The notes beneath the pieces were generated by a model. The model did not search any database and had not been told where the DNA came from. It saw only the letters and a program-made list of their open reading frames with translations. From the NCBI GenBank assembly GCA_004214185.1, contig SGZG01000011.1, positions 1 through 39,718 on the forward strand: a stretch of DNA of 39,718 nucleotides, in the 5' to 3' direction. Made by a program: the position numbers and the translations under genes. Shown here one piece after another: positions 33,260 through 39,718 of this stretch. The first letter of the stretch is position 1; every line of letters begins with the position of its first letter. The DNA is from Flavobacteriales bacterium (lineage in GTDB: Bacteria; Bacteroidota; Bacteroidia; Flavobacteriales; Flavobacteriaceae).

Positions 33260-34042
33260 GTGATTAAATTAAAAGAAATAACGGATATTCTTGAAAATTG
33301 GTCTCCACTTGAATCTGCAGAAGAATTTGATAATGTTGGATTATTAGTAGGAAATGCTGAGGCAATTATTAACAAGGCTATAATTACCATTGATACGACT
33401 GAGGAAGTTATAGAAGAGGCTATTGGTAACAATTGTAACCTAATAATAACTTTCCATCCAATAATTTTTAATGGTATTAAAAAATTTAATAACAAATCAT
33501 ATGTAGATAGAGTTGTTTCTAAGGCAATTAAGCATAATATAAATATATATGCAATTCATACAAATCTAGACAACAATCCAAAAGGAGTAAATTTTAAAAT
33601 TTCCCAAAAACTATCTTTAAAAAATTTAGAATTTTTAATTCCCAAAGAAGGAAAAAATTTAGGTATGGGTATGATTGGAGAGTTAAATGAGGAATTGAGT
33701 GAAATAGTTTTTTTAGATTTTTTAAAATCTAAATTGAAAACAAATTTTATAAAACACTCAAAATTCATTAAAAGAAAGATAAAAAAAGTTGCTGTTCTTG
33801 GAGGATCTGGAAGTTTTGCAATTGAAGATGCTATTTATGCAAAAGTGGATTGTTTTGTAACCTCTGATTTAAAATATCACGATTATTTTAAAGCTGAAAA
33901 TAAATTATTATTGGTAGATGTAGGGCACTATGAAAGTGAACAATATACAAAAGAATTAATTTTAGAATTTCTTAACAAAAAAATTCCTAAGTTTGCGTGC
34001 ATTATATCTAAAACAAATACAAACCCAGTTAATTACTTTTAA
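33260..34042 (+). CDS. Nif3-like dinuclear metal centre protein (GTP cyclohydrolase type 2 homologue)
   Basis: A protein of the NIF3/YbgI/YqfO family, 260 aa, with a dinuclear metal site. Expected ligands are seen in ITFHPIIFNGIKKF (His), HTNLDNNPKGVN (His, Asp) and VDVGHYESEQY (His, Glu). The opening WSPLESAEEFDNVGLLVGN and VAVLGGSGSFAIEDAI are family hallmarks. Many Bacteroidota and Bacillus homologues are about 365 aa with an inserted PII-like domain; this copy lacks it and resembles the E. coli YbgI form. The GTG at 33260 was chosen because a TTG three codons upstream overlaps the promoter box. Function in the cell is unresolved. Confidence 0.88.
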   Translation: MIKLKEITDILENWSPLESAEEFDNVGLLVGNAEAIINKAIITIDTTEEVIEEAIGNNCNLIITFHPIIFNGIKKFNNKSYVDRVVSKAIKHNINIYAIHTNLDNNPKGVNFKISQKLSLKNLEFLIPKEGKNLGMGMIGELNEELSEIVFLDFLKSKLKTNFIKHSKFIKRKIKKVAVLGGSGSFAIEDAIYAKVDCFVTSDLKYHDYFKAENKLLLVDVGHYESEQYTKELILEFLNKKIPKFACIISKTNTNPVNYF

Positions 34043-34044
34043 TT

Positions 34045-34824
34045 ATGGCAAAAAAAGCAGAATTTTCAGTTGAAGATAGATTGAGAGCCTTATATGATCT
34101 ACAACTAATTCATTCAAGAATTGATAAAATAAGAAGCGTAAGAGGTGAATTACCCTTAGAAGTTGAGGATTTAGAAGATGAGGTTGCTGGACTAGAGGTT
34201 AGAATATCTAAATTAGAAGAAGATTCAAAAAAATTTACAGACGATATTAAATCTAAAGAGATTGCTACTGAACATGCAAAATCAATGATAAAAAAATATA
34301 ATGAACAACAAAAAAATGTTAGAAATAATAGAGCGTTTGAATCATTAAGCAAAGAGATTGAGTTTCAAGAACTTGAAATAGAACTTTGCGCGAAGCAAAT
34401 AAATGAACTTAAAGCTCAGATTGAATTAAAAAATCAATCTATAGCAGAAAATAATCAAAAATTAGAGGAAAGAAGAGAGCATCTGAAACATAAAAAAGAT
34501 GAACTGGGTGATATACTAAAAGAAACTGAAAAAGAAGAAAATGATTTATTAAAGAAATCTACAGAATTTGAATCTAAAATTGATGAATCCTTACTGATAT
34601 CATATAAAAAAATTAGATCAAGTGTAAGAAATGGACTTGCTGTAGTTGCTGTAGAAAGAGGTGCTTCTGCTGGATCATTTTTTACAATTCCTCCTCAAGT
34701 TCAACTTGATATCGCTTCACGTAAAAAATTCATAACTGACGAGCATAGTGGAAGAATTTTAGTTGACAAAGATCTCGCTGAAGAAGAAAATGAAAAAATG
34801 GCTAAACTTTTTACCAGTATTTAA
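34045..34824 (+). CDS. Coiled-coil protein of the C4 zinc-ribbon family, cysteines lost
   Basis: A 259-aa protein: a long charged coiled coil (about residues 10-180, for example LPLEVEDLEDEVAGLEVRIS and KKYNEQQKNVRNNRAFESLS) followed by a C-terminal zinc-ribbon-like region (about 195-259: VERGASAGSFFTIPPQVQLD, IASRKKFITDEHSGRILVDK). In most relatives the ribbon has two cysteine pairs (CGGC and CxxCGR); here these positions are Ser, Ala, Gly or His and the region has no cysteine at all. The family usually follows nif3, as here (2 nt gap), but has no established function. A strong terminator follows. Confidence 0.85.
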   Translation: MAKKAEFSVEDRLRALYDLQLIHSRIDKIRSVRGELPLEVEDLEDEVAGLEVRISKLEEDSKKFTDDIKSKEIATEHAKSMIKKYNEQQKNVRNNRAFESLSKEIEFQELEIELCAKQINELKAQIELKNQSIAENNQKLEERREHLKHKKDELGDILKETEKEENDLLKKSTEFESKIDESLLISYKKIRSSVRNGLAVVAVERGASAGSFFTIPPQVQLDIASRKKFITDEHSGRILVDKDLAEEENEKMAKLFTSI

Positions 34825-34844
34825 TTTTCTAAAAAAAATTTTAT

Positions 34845-34873
34845 AAAAGCCGCTTTAAAAGCGGTTTTTTTTT
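34845..34873 (+). terminator. Rho-independent terminator after the zinc-ribbon-family gene
   Basis: CCGCTT (34850-34855) pairs with AAGCGG (34859-34864) around a 3-nt loop. The stem extends through a G-T pair and four A-T pairs, followed by a run of nine T. It ends the nif3-like/zinc-ribbon unit. Confidence 0.88.
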
Positions 34874-34896
34874 CGATATATCATTAATTTCCTTGT

Positions 34897-35829
34897 ATGA
34901 TTAAAAAAGTAGTTGTTCTTTTATTGAGTCTTATTTTTTTAGTAAGTATTATTTTTTATGGAAATGTATTTGAATTTAAATTAAATGAAATTCAATCTTT
35001 AGTTTTCAAACAATCTTTATTTATCTATGGAATATTAACTATTGTATGTTTTGTTGTTGGTGAAATTTCAAAAAATTACAGTCAAGTTGATAAAGTTTGG
35101 AGTATAGCTCCAATAATTTATGTTTGGTTTTTTACTTATAATTCAGATTTTAATTCAAGAATGGTAATAATGTCAATATTAGTTACTATTTGGGGGATTA
35201 GATTAACTTATAACTTTGCAAGAAAAAGTGGATATAGCATTTACTTTTGGAAAGGTGAAGAAGATTACAGATGGAAAATATTAAAAGAAAGGGTTCCTGT
35301 TTTTAATATAAAAATTATTTGGAGCCTATTCAACCTCTTATTTATATGTACCTATCAAATGGGACTAATATTTCTTTTTACCTTACCTATTCTGGCTGCA
35401 TGGCAAGGTCAAAATTCCCCTATCGGAATTACAGATTTCTTGATTTCAATTGGTATGTTAGTTTTTATTTTGATAGAGGCAATTGCTGATAATCAACAAT
35501 ATAAGTTTCAAACGACTAAATATGAGCTTATAAACAACAATAAAAAACTAACTGGAGATTTTAAAAAAGGCTTTTTAACAAATGGATTATGGAGTATTTC
35601 CAGACATCCTAATTTTGCTTCAGAACAACTAATATGGATAACATTTTATTTGTTTTCAATTACATCAACAGGAATTTATTTTAACTGGTCAATAACAGGC
35701 TGTATTCTTTTAATAATACTTTTCTACAACAGCGCTAACTATACTGAAAGTATCAGTGAAAAAAAATATTCTGATTACAAAAACTATAAACAAAATGTAC
35801 CAATGTTTATAGGTTTTGTGAAAAAATAA
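34897..35829 (+). CDS. DUF1295 membrane protein (steroid 5-alpha-reductase-like)
   Basis: A 310-aa polytopic membrane protein with about seven helices. The family core is visible: QVDKVWSIAPIIYVWFFTYN, WGIRLTYNFARKSGYSIYFW with KGEEDYRW, IADNQQYKFQTTKYE, and the C-terminal FLTNGLWSISRHPNFASEQL, the conserved SRHPN motif of the DUF1295/ICMT/steroid-reductase superfamily. Members are thought to reduce or methylate hydrophobic substrates with a bound cofactor, but the bacterial DUF1295 group has no assigned reaction. It precedes the photolyase gene; I see no clear promoter box. Confidence 0.85.
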   Translation: MIKKVVVLLLSLIFLVSIIFYGNVFEFKLNEIQSLVFKQSLFIYGILTIVCFVVGEISKNYSQVDKVWSIAPIIYVWFFTYNSDFNSRMVIMSILVTIWGIRLTYNFARKSGYSIYFWKGEEDYRWKILKERVPVFNIKIIWSLFNLLFICTYQMGLIFLFTLPILAAWQGQNSPIGITDFLISIGMLVFILIEAIADNQQYKFQTTKYELINNNKKLTGDFKKGFLTNGLWSISRHPNFASEQLIWITFYLFSITSTGIYFNWSITGCILLIILFYNSANYTESISEKKYSDYKNYKQNVPMFIGFVKK

Positions 35830-35882
35830 TTTCAAAATTATTTTGGTTTAATTCTTGTTATTAAATAATAATTTTAACAAAA

Positions 35883-37346
35883 TTGAATAAATCTGAGTTA
35901 AATATCGTTTGGCTTAAAAGAGATCTAAGAACATTGGATCATGAGGCGCTTCAAAAAGCAGAGGAAGAAAAAATACCTTTTTTAATAATTTACATATTTG
36001 ACAGTGAATTAATAAATCATCCTGATACTAGCAATAGACATTTAAGATTTATATACAACTCATTATTGGATATTAATTTAAAATTAGATTCATATAATAA
36101 GAGTGTTAATATTTTTTATGGAAAAAGTCATGAAATATTTAATTCACTCATAAAACAATTCAGAATACTAAACGTTTACAGTTACCAAGAATCAGGAACA
36201 AAATTGTCTTGGGAAAGAGATAAAAAAATAAATACAATACTTTCAAAAAATTCAATTAATTGGTTAGAATTTCAGCGCGATGGAATAATAAGAGGACTAA
36301 AAAATAGAAAAAACTGGAATAAAAACTGGCATATCCAAATGCATAAAAAAACAATTGTTAATTCATTTAAAAAACAATCAAAAATTGAATTAAGAAATGA
36401 TTTTGAAATTCCAAAGGACTTTTTAAAAACTTTGAAAAAACAAAATAACAATCGTCAACCAGGTGGTGAAACATATGCACTTAAATATTTAAAATCATTT
36501 TTAAAAAGTAGATTCAAAAATTATATTTTTGATATATCAAAACCTGAAAAAAGCAGAACCTCCTGCAGTAGATTATCTCCATACATATCGTGGGGGAATT
36601 TAAGTATTAGAATGGTTTACCAGTACTTGAATACTGCATCAAGTAACAAAATCAATAAAGAAACAAAGTCAATAAACGCAATGATTTCAAGACTTCACTG
36701 GCATTGTCACTTTATACAAAAATTTGAGGTTGATTGTAGTTATGAAACTGATTTCATAAATAAAGGATTCATAAAATTAAAAAGGATCAAAAACAAAAAA
36801 TATATCACAGCTTGGGAGAACGGGTTAACTGGATTTCCACTTATAGATGCGAGTATAAGAGCTGTAAAGAAAACTGGTTGGATAAACTTTAGAATGAGAG
36901 CAATGTTAGTATCATTTTTTGTTCACAATTTAAATCAGGATTGGAGAGATGGTGTATATTTTTTAGCAAGACAATTTTTGGATTATGAACCTGGAATTCA
37001 TTATCCTCAATTTCAAATGCAAGCAGGAACAACAGGCGTCAACTTGATTAGAATTTACAATCCAATCAAAAATTCAATAGAACACGATCCAAATGGAGTT
37101 TTTATAAAAAAATGGATTCCTGAACTAAATAATATTCCAATAGAATTCATTCATGAACCCTGGAAAATTAGCGAAATGGAATCAAAGTTTTACAACTTCA
37201 ATCCAGGTAATGATTATCCTAGACCAATAGTGGATTTAAAAAAAAGTTCAATGTTAGCAAAAGAAAAAATTTGGAAACATTTAAAAGATCCAAAAGTTAT
37301 TAGTGAAAAGAAAAAAATAATTCGAAGACACGTTAACCAGAGCTAA
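35883..37346 (+). CDS. Photolyase/cryptochrome family protein
   Basis: A FAD-binding photolyase-family protein of 487 aa, expected to repair UV lesions with blue light or to act as a photoreceptor. The N-terminal Rossmann domain starts LNIVWLKRDLRTLDHEALQK. The FAD domain shows GGETYALKYLKSFL, SRLSPYISWGNLSIRMV, RLHWHCHFIQKFE and GFPLIDASIRAVKKTGWINF. Where E. coli-type CPD photolyases have DGDLASNNGGWQW, this one has LDYEPGIHYPQFQMQAGTTG, so it belongs to another subfamily and its lesion specificity is uncertain. The start is TTG (35883), six bases after a weak box (TAATTTTA). Photorepair suits a sunlit-sea lifestyle. Confidence 0.88.
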   Translation: MNKSELNIVWLKRDLRTLDHEALQKAEEEKIPFLIIYIFDSELINHPDTSNRHLRFIYNSLLDINLKLDSYNKSVNIFYGKSHEIFNSLIKQFRILNVYSYQESGTKLSWERDKKINTILSKNSINWLEFQRDGIIRGLKNRKNWNKNWHIQMHKKTIVNSFKKQSKIELRNDFEIPKDFLKTLKKQNNNRQPGGETYALKYLKSFLKSRFKNYIFDISKPEKSRTSCSRLSPYISWGNLSIRMVYQYLNTASSNKINKETKSINAMISRLHWHCHFIQKFEVDCSYETDFINKGFIKLKRIKNKKYITAWENGLTGFPLIDASIRAVKKTGWINFRMRAMLVSFFVHNLNQDWRDGVYFLARQFLDYEPGIHYPQFQMQAGTTGVNLIRIYNPIKNSIEHDPNGVFIKKWIPELNNIPIEFIHEPWKISEMESKFYNFNPGNDYPRPIVDLKKSSMLAKEKIWKHLKDPKVISEKKKIIRRHVNQS

Positions 37347-37370
37347 ATTATAAAATTATTAAAAAATTAA

Positions 37371-37416
37371 TGTAACCTTTGCTTCTCATAAAAAAAAGTG
37401 TTACGTTTGCGTTACA
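37371..37416. repeat. TGTAAC / GTTACA inverted half-sites flanking a promoter
   Basis: TGTAAC (37371-37376) and its complement GTTACA (37411-37416) bracket the promoter at 37378-37409; a further GTTAC lies at 37400-37404 within it. They could be operator half-sites for the XRE regulator encoded just downstream, but the match is short. Confidence 0.35.
37378..37409 (+). promoter_or_regulatory. Promoter of the DUF6249-like/XRE unit
   Basis: TTTG (-33, 37378-37381), exactly 20 nt, then TACGTTTG (-7, 37402-37409): a full match to TTTG-N20-TAnnTTTG. The predicted start is near 37414, about 20 nt before the ATG at 37434. Confidence 0.8.
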
Positions 37417-37433
37417 TTAAAAAAATAAATAAC

Positions 37434-37835
37434 ATGCAATATCAAGCCGAATTATTAATTCCTATTTTAGGAATACTTTCTGGAATTATTATCCCTGTAG
37501 CCGTATTTATATGGTTGTATTTTGATGCAAAAGGTAAACGAGAAACTGTTTTAGAAATTTCTAAAAATTTAAATCACCCATCAAAAGTTGAAGAATTACT
37601 AAGAATTTTTGAGGAAAGAAAAAAAGAACCCATAGATTATAGAAGAAATGGTGTAATTACACTGTTTACTGGTGTTGGACTTTTTATTTTTGGAATCTTT
37701 TTTCTAGGTCAAATAATGAAAGCAGTTGGTGCTTTAGTTTCATTAGTTGGTTTAGGAACAATTATAGCAGGTTACCTATATCCAAATACTGGAAAAGAAC
37801 TTAGTGACGCTGTTGATGAATTTGAAAAAAAGTAA
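37434..37835 (+). CDS. Small membrane protein, DUF6249-like
   Basis: A 133-aa protein with an N-terminal membrane helix (about 7-30, LIPILGILSGIIIPVAVFIW), a cytoplasmic helix-rich middle (KGKRETVLEISKNLNHPSKV) and two further helices (VITLFTGVGLFIFGIFFLG; GALVSLVGLGTIIAGYLYP). It resembles the DUF6249 proteins of Bacteroidota, which have no known function. An earlier in-frame GTG start would put translation within the promoter, so the ATG at 37434 was preferred. It is separated from the XRE gene by 2 nt, so a membrane protein/regulator pair is likely. Confidence 0.72.
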   Translation: MQYQAELLIPILGILSGIIIPVAVFIWLYFDAKGKRETVLEISKNLNHPSKVEELLRIFEERKKEPIDYRRNGVITLFTGVGLFIFGIFFLGQIMKAVGALVSLVGLGTIIAGYLYPNTGKELSDAVDEFEKK

Positions 37836-37837
37836 TA

Positions 37838-38050
37838 ATGGGTAAAAACCATAAAAAACTTTTAAATAATCTGGAAGATATCAGAAAATCTGCTGGCTTA
37901 ACTCAGCAAGAATTATCTATTAAAGCAGAGGTTTCTAGAAAAAGTATTAACGCTATTGAAAACGGGATTTACGTGCCTTCGACAGTTCTAGCTTTAAAAA
38001 TTGCAAAAACCCTGAATTGTAAAATTGAAGAATTATTTCAATTACCTTAA
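37838..38050 (+). CDS. XRE-family helix-turn-helix regulator
   Basis: A 70-aa single-domain HTH protein: LEDIRKSAGLTQQELSIKAE and VSRKSINAIENGIYVPSTVL form the standard five-helix Cro/CI fold, and LALKIAKTLNCKIEELFQL is the usual end. Such short XRE proteins are commonly paired with small membrane proteins and control their own operon. It could bind the inverted TGTAAC/GTTACA sites around its promoter. Followed by a strong terminator. Confidence 0.9.
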   Translation: MGKNHKKLLNNLEDIRKSAGLTQQELSIKAEVSRKSINAIENGIYVPSTVLALKIAKTLNCKIEELFQLP

Positions 38051-38070
38051 AATTAAGTAAGTGTTTAATT

Positions 38071-38100
38071 AAAAACCCCACCAAATTTGGTGGGGTTTTT
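38071..38100. terminator. Perfect palindromic terminator between the XRE gene and tRNA-Val
   Basis: A perfect 30-bp palindrome: AAAAACCCCACC, then AAATTT, then GGTGGGGTTTTT. A G+C-rich core flanked by A- and T-runs works in both directions, ending the XRE unit on plus and tRNA-Val on minus. Confidence 0.93.
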
Positions 38101-38107
38101 AATTCTG

Positions 38108-38182
38108 TGGGCGCTAAGGGATTCGAACCCCTGACCCCTTGGGTGTAAACCAAGTGCTCTGAACCAACTGAGCTAAGCGCCC
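38108..38182 (-). tRNA. tRNA-Val (anticodon TAC)
   Basis: Cloverleaf with acceptor GGGCGCT/AGCGCCC, D-arm GCTCAGTTGGTTCAGAGC, anticodon stem-loop CTTGG-TTTACAC-CCAAG carrying TAC, and T-arm AGGGGTTCGAATCCCTT. Discriminator A; CCA not encoded. It has its own promoter box about 12 nt upstream and the bidirectional terminator downstream. Confidence 0.96.
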
Positions 38183-38193
38183 TAAAACGATGG

Positions 38194-38201
38194 CAAATAT
38201 A
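38194..38201 (-). promoter_or_regulatory. -7 promoter box for tRNA-Val
   Basis: Minus-strand TATATTTG followed by CCATC, the same TTTGCCATC string as at the other tRNA promoter. A TTTG lies 15 nt upstream (38217-38220), closer than the usual spacing. Confidence 0.6.
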
Positions 38202-38211
38202 ATATAAATAT

Positions 38212-38790
38212 TTAATCAAAGGCTAAATCATTTTGAATATCTTTTTCTACTATTTTAAGATATTTTTCTCTCTTTTTTTGGGATACAAAAGGTACGGACC
38301 AAAATTGTCTTGTTTTGGTGAATAAAGAAAATCTCCACCCGAAAACAAAAGTATACACACCCATTACCAACCTTAATTTTATAGAATTAAGATATAAGGT
38401 CAATACTGGGATTGCCGGAGCACCATGAGTTACATAAGTTCGTACCTTTTTATCTTTCAAAAAAGGCTTTGGATAAGCATACAATTTTGTAATATTTACA
38501 AACTCATAAGCAAATCCTGGCTCAAATACTTCATCAAAAAATATTTCCATTCTAGGAGTTAATCTAAACCACCAAACAGGAGAAATAAAGTAAATTCTTT
38601 CTGACCAAGTAACTAAATCTTGGTATTTTTTAATTAATTTTTTTCTGGGCCTTGTAAAACTATCCCTGTATAAATCAATAACTTCTATTTCTTCATTATT
38701 TTTAGATAAGTTATTTTTGACAGTCTTAAAAATACCATTGTAACAAAATGATTCAGTATTTGGATGACCTATAATAATTAAGTTTTTCAT
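38212..38790 (-). CDS. NAD(P)H oxidoreductase, flavodoxin-like fold
   Basis: A 192-aa protein of the NQO/Flavodoxin_2 family (MdaB/KefF/YwrO-like), expected to bind FMN or FAD and reduce quinones with NAD(P)H. The opening MKNLIIIGHPNTESFCYNGI is the flavin-phosphate loop, IEVIDLYRDSF follows, and ERIYFISPVWWFRLTPRMEI with FFDEVFEPGFAYEF is the diagnostic centre; VRTYVTHGAP is the third conserved strand. No signal peptide. A -7 box lies 16 nt upstream. It is divergent from the histone-deacetylase-like gene. Substrate unknown. Confidence 0.88.
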   Translation of the reverse strand: MKNLIIIGHPNTESFCYNGIFKTVKNNLSKNNEEIEVIDLYRDSFTRPRKKLIKKYQDLVTWSERIYFISPVWWFRLTPRMEIFFDEVFEPGFAYEFVNITKLYAYPKPFLKDKKVRTYVTHGAPAIPVLTLYLNSIKLRLVMGVYTFVFGWRFSLFTKTRQFWSVPFVSQKKREKYLKIVEKDIQNDLAFD

Positions 38791-38806
38791 AATAGATCTA
38801 TAGATT

Positions 38807-38814
38807 CAAAACTA
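38807..38814 (-). promoter_or_regulatory. -7 promoter box for the oxidoreductase gene
   Basis: Minus-strand TAGTTTTG matches TAnnTTTG, 16 nt before the ATG. No clear TTTG at -33. Confidence 0.45.
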
Positions 38815-38839
38815 ATGCCATAAATTTAAATTGATTAAA

Positions 38840-39718
38840 ATGTTGAGAATAGCCCATGATATTATTTACAGACATCCATTAGAAAAAAATCATAGATTTC
38901 CAATGGAAAAGTATGATTTAATTCCTTTCCAATTAATTAAAGAAAAGACCTGTAATTCTAATAATTTTTTTATTCCAAAAAATTTAAATGATCAAGATGT
39001 TTTAAATACTCATGATAAAAATTATTACGAAAAGTTATCATCACTTTCTTTAACCAAAAAAGAAGTAAGGCCAATTGGATTTCCTATGAGTAAAGAACTG
39101 GTGCTTAGAGAAAAAAAAATAGCTCAAGGGACAATAGAATGTTCCAATTTTTCTCTTATTCATGGAATTTCTATGAACATTGCAGGGGGAACTCATCATG
39201 CTTTTTATGACAGAGGTGAAGGATTTTGTATGCTTAATGATCAAGCCATTGCTGCAAATTATTTGATAAATAATGGTTTAGCAAAAAAAATTTTGATTAT
39301 TGATTTAGATGTGCATCAAGGAAATGGGACAGCCTCGATTTTTAAAGACAACCCAAATGTTTTTACCCTATCATTTCACGGGCATAAAAATTATCCTTTT
39401 AAAAAAGAAAAAAGTGATTTGGATTTTGGATTTAATGATTTTACAAACGATGATTTTTATTTAAAACAATTAAAAGAAATCATTCCAAAAGTAATTGATA
39501 ATTTTCAACCTGATTTTATTTTTTACTTGGCAGGAGTTGATGTTTTAGAAAATGACAAACTTGGCAGATTATCTCTATCAATTAAAGGATGTTGTGAAAG
39601 AGATAGGTTTATTTTAAATAATTGTAAAAAAAATAATATTCCAGTTCAAGTGAGTATGGGTGGTGGTTATTCGTTTAATATTGAAGAAATAATTGAGGCT
39701 CATTCAAACACGTTCAGA
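38840..39718 (+). CDS. Histone deacetylase family protein, 3' end cut by window
   Basis: An open frame of 293 codons from ATG 38840 runs to the window edge without a stop, so only the end is missing. It encodes an arginase-fold zinc deacetylase of the histone-deacetylase/AcuC superfamily. The active site is visible: the tandem His of IAGGTHHAFYDRGEGFCMLN, the zinc ligands Asp and His in LIIDLDVHQGNGTASIF, a third Asp in YLAGVDVLENDKLG, and the glycine loop with Tyr in SMGGGYSF. HQGNG rather than HHGNG is typical of the class IV (HDAC11-like) branch. Bacterial members deacetylate or deacylate small molecules or lysines; the substrate is not assigned. Confidence 0.9.
   Translation, partial: MLRIAHDIIYRHPLEKNHRFPMEKYDLIPFQLIKEKTCNSNNFFIPKNLNDQDVLNTHDKNYYEKLSSLSLTKKEVRPIGFPMSKELVLREKKIAQGTIECSNFSLIHGISMNIAGGTHHAFYDRGEGFCMLNDQAIAANYLINNGLAKKILIIDLDVHQGNGTASIFKDNPNVFTLSFHGHKNYPFKKEKSDLDFGFNDFTNDDFYLKQLKEIIPKVIDNFQPDFIFYLAGVDVLENDKLGRLSLSIKGCCERDRFILNNCKKNNIPVQVSMGGGYSFNIEEIIEAHSNTFR

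Noticed and set aside
37371-37416. Near-direct repeat TGTAACCTTTGC / TGTTACGTTTGC as an ECF-sigma promoter
   Set aside because: The repeat is largely explained by the -33 TTTG and -7 TACGTTTG of a standard housekeeping promoter with 20-nt spacing; only the flanking TGTAAC/GTTACA remain of interest.
37953-38219. Open frame of 88 codons on the minus strand
   Set aside because: It overlaps tRNA-Val, the terminator palindrome and the XRE gene; no family resemblance and not a plausible gene.
1-39718. CRISPR arrays, insertion sequences, toxin-antitoxin or defence islands
   Set aside because: No regularly spaced repeats, transposase signatures or defence-gene motifs were seen; the lone XRE gene pairs with a membrane protein, not a toxin.

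Overview
The window is A+T-rich, gene-dense chromosomal DNA that looks like a streamlined marine member of the Bacteroidota, most likely class Flavobacteriia. No 16S gene is present, so this is inferred from several signs. Promoter-like sites follow the Bacteroidota form TTTG-N~20-TAnnTTTG. I see no Shine-Dalgarno-like tracts, and TTG and GTG starts are frequent. The gene blocks are also flavobacterial in order: rpsU-xer-tRNAs-tuf, PASTA-rluD next to ddl-coaD, pyrE-SRPBCC, and rsfS-ftsH-LUD-cdsA-psd. LpxK implies an LPS outer membrane. There are no insertion sequences, CRISPR arrays, prophage genes or rRNA. Most genes are housekeeping and most spacers are under 100 bp.

Layout. 1-3260 (minus strand): rpsU, a XerC/D recombinase, the ancient tRNA cluster Thr(TGT)-Tyr(GTA)-Gly(TCC)-Thr(GGT), a choice-of-anchor-B lipoprotein, then the start of tuf. 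3286-6621 (minus): acyl-CoA dehydrogenase, an alanine/glycine:Na+ symporter, a PspC-like membrane peptide and a rhodanese. 6657-13110 (plus): a complete seven-gene trp operon (trpEGDCFBA) behind a promoter, a 16-codon leader peptide with tandem Trp codons and an attenuator. 13111-17588: yaaA, rluD and a PASTA protein on minus, ddl and coaD on plus, then a NUDIX gene on minus. 17597-20615: pyrE, an SRPBCC protein and an SDR on plus, YqaA-like and birA on minus. 20694-25147 (plus): rsfS, ftsH, a LUD-domain protein, cdsA, psd. 25148-27757 (minus): valS. 27860-32201 (plus): a DUF1573 protein, murB, a four-cysteine membrane peptide, a sigma factor, an NRAMP-like transporter, lipA. 32194-33204 (minus): lpxK. 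33260-38050 (plus): nif3-like, a coiled-coil protein with a zinc ribbon that has lost its cysteines, a DUF1295 enzyme, a photolyase/cryptochrome, a DUF6249-like membrane protein, a XRE regulator. 38108-38790 (minus): tRNA-Val and a flavodoxin-fold oxidoreductase. 38840-end (plus): a histone-deacetylase-family protein cut by the window edge.

The most informative signal is non-coding. The trp leader (6657-6803) has everything needed for classical ribosome-mediated attenuation: two adjacent Trp codons, a protector hairpin, an 8-bp antiterminator pairing and an 11-bp terminator with a T-run. The leader peptide itself appears leaderless, because its ATG lies 5 nt after the -7 box. The same box-to-start spacing of 5-6 nt recurs at ddl, pyrE and nif3, which suggests a class of leaderless transcripts.

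Other points of note are a lipoprotein gene placed between thrT and tuf, an NRAMP-like transporter lacking the canonical TM1 metal ligands and lying behind a sigma factor with no anti-sigma neighbour, and convergent gene pairs with no intergenic space at all.
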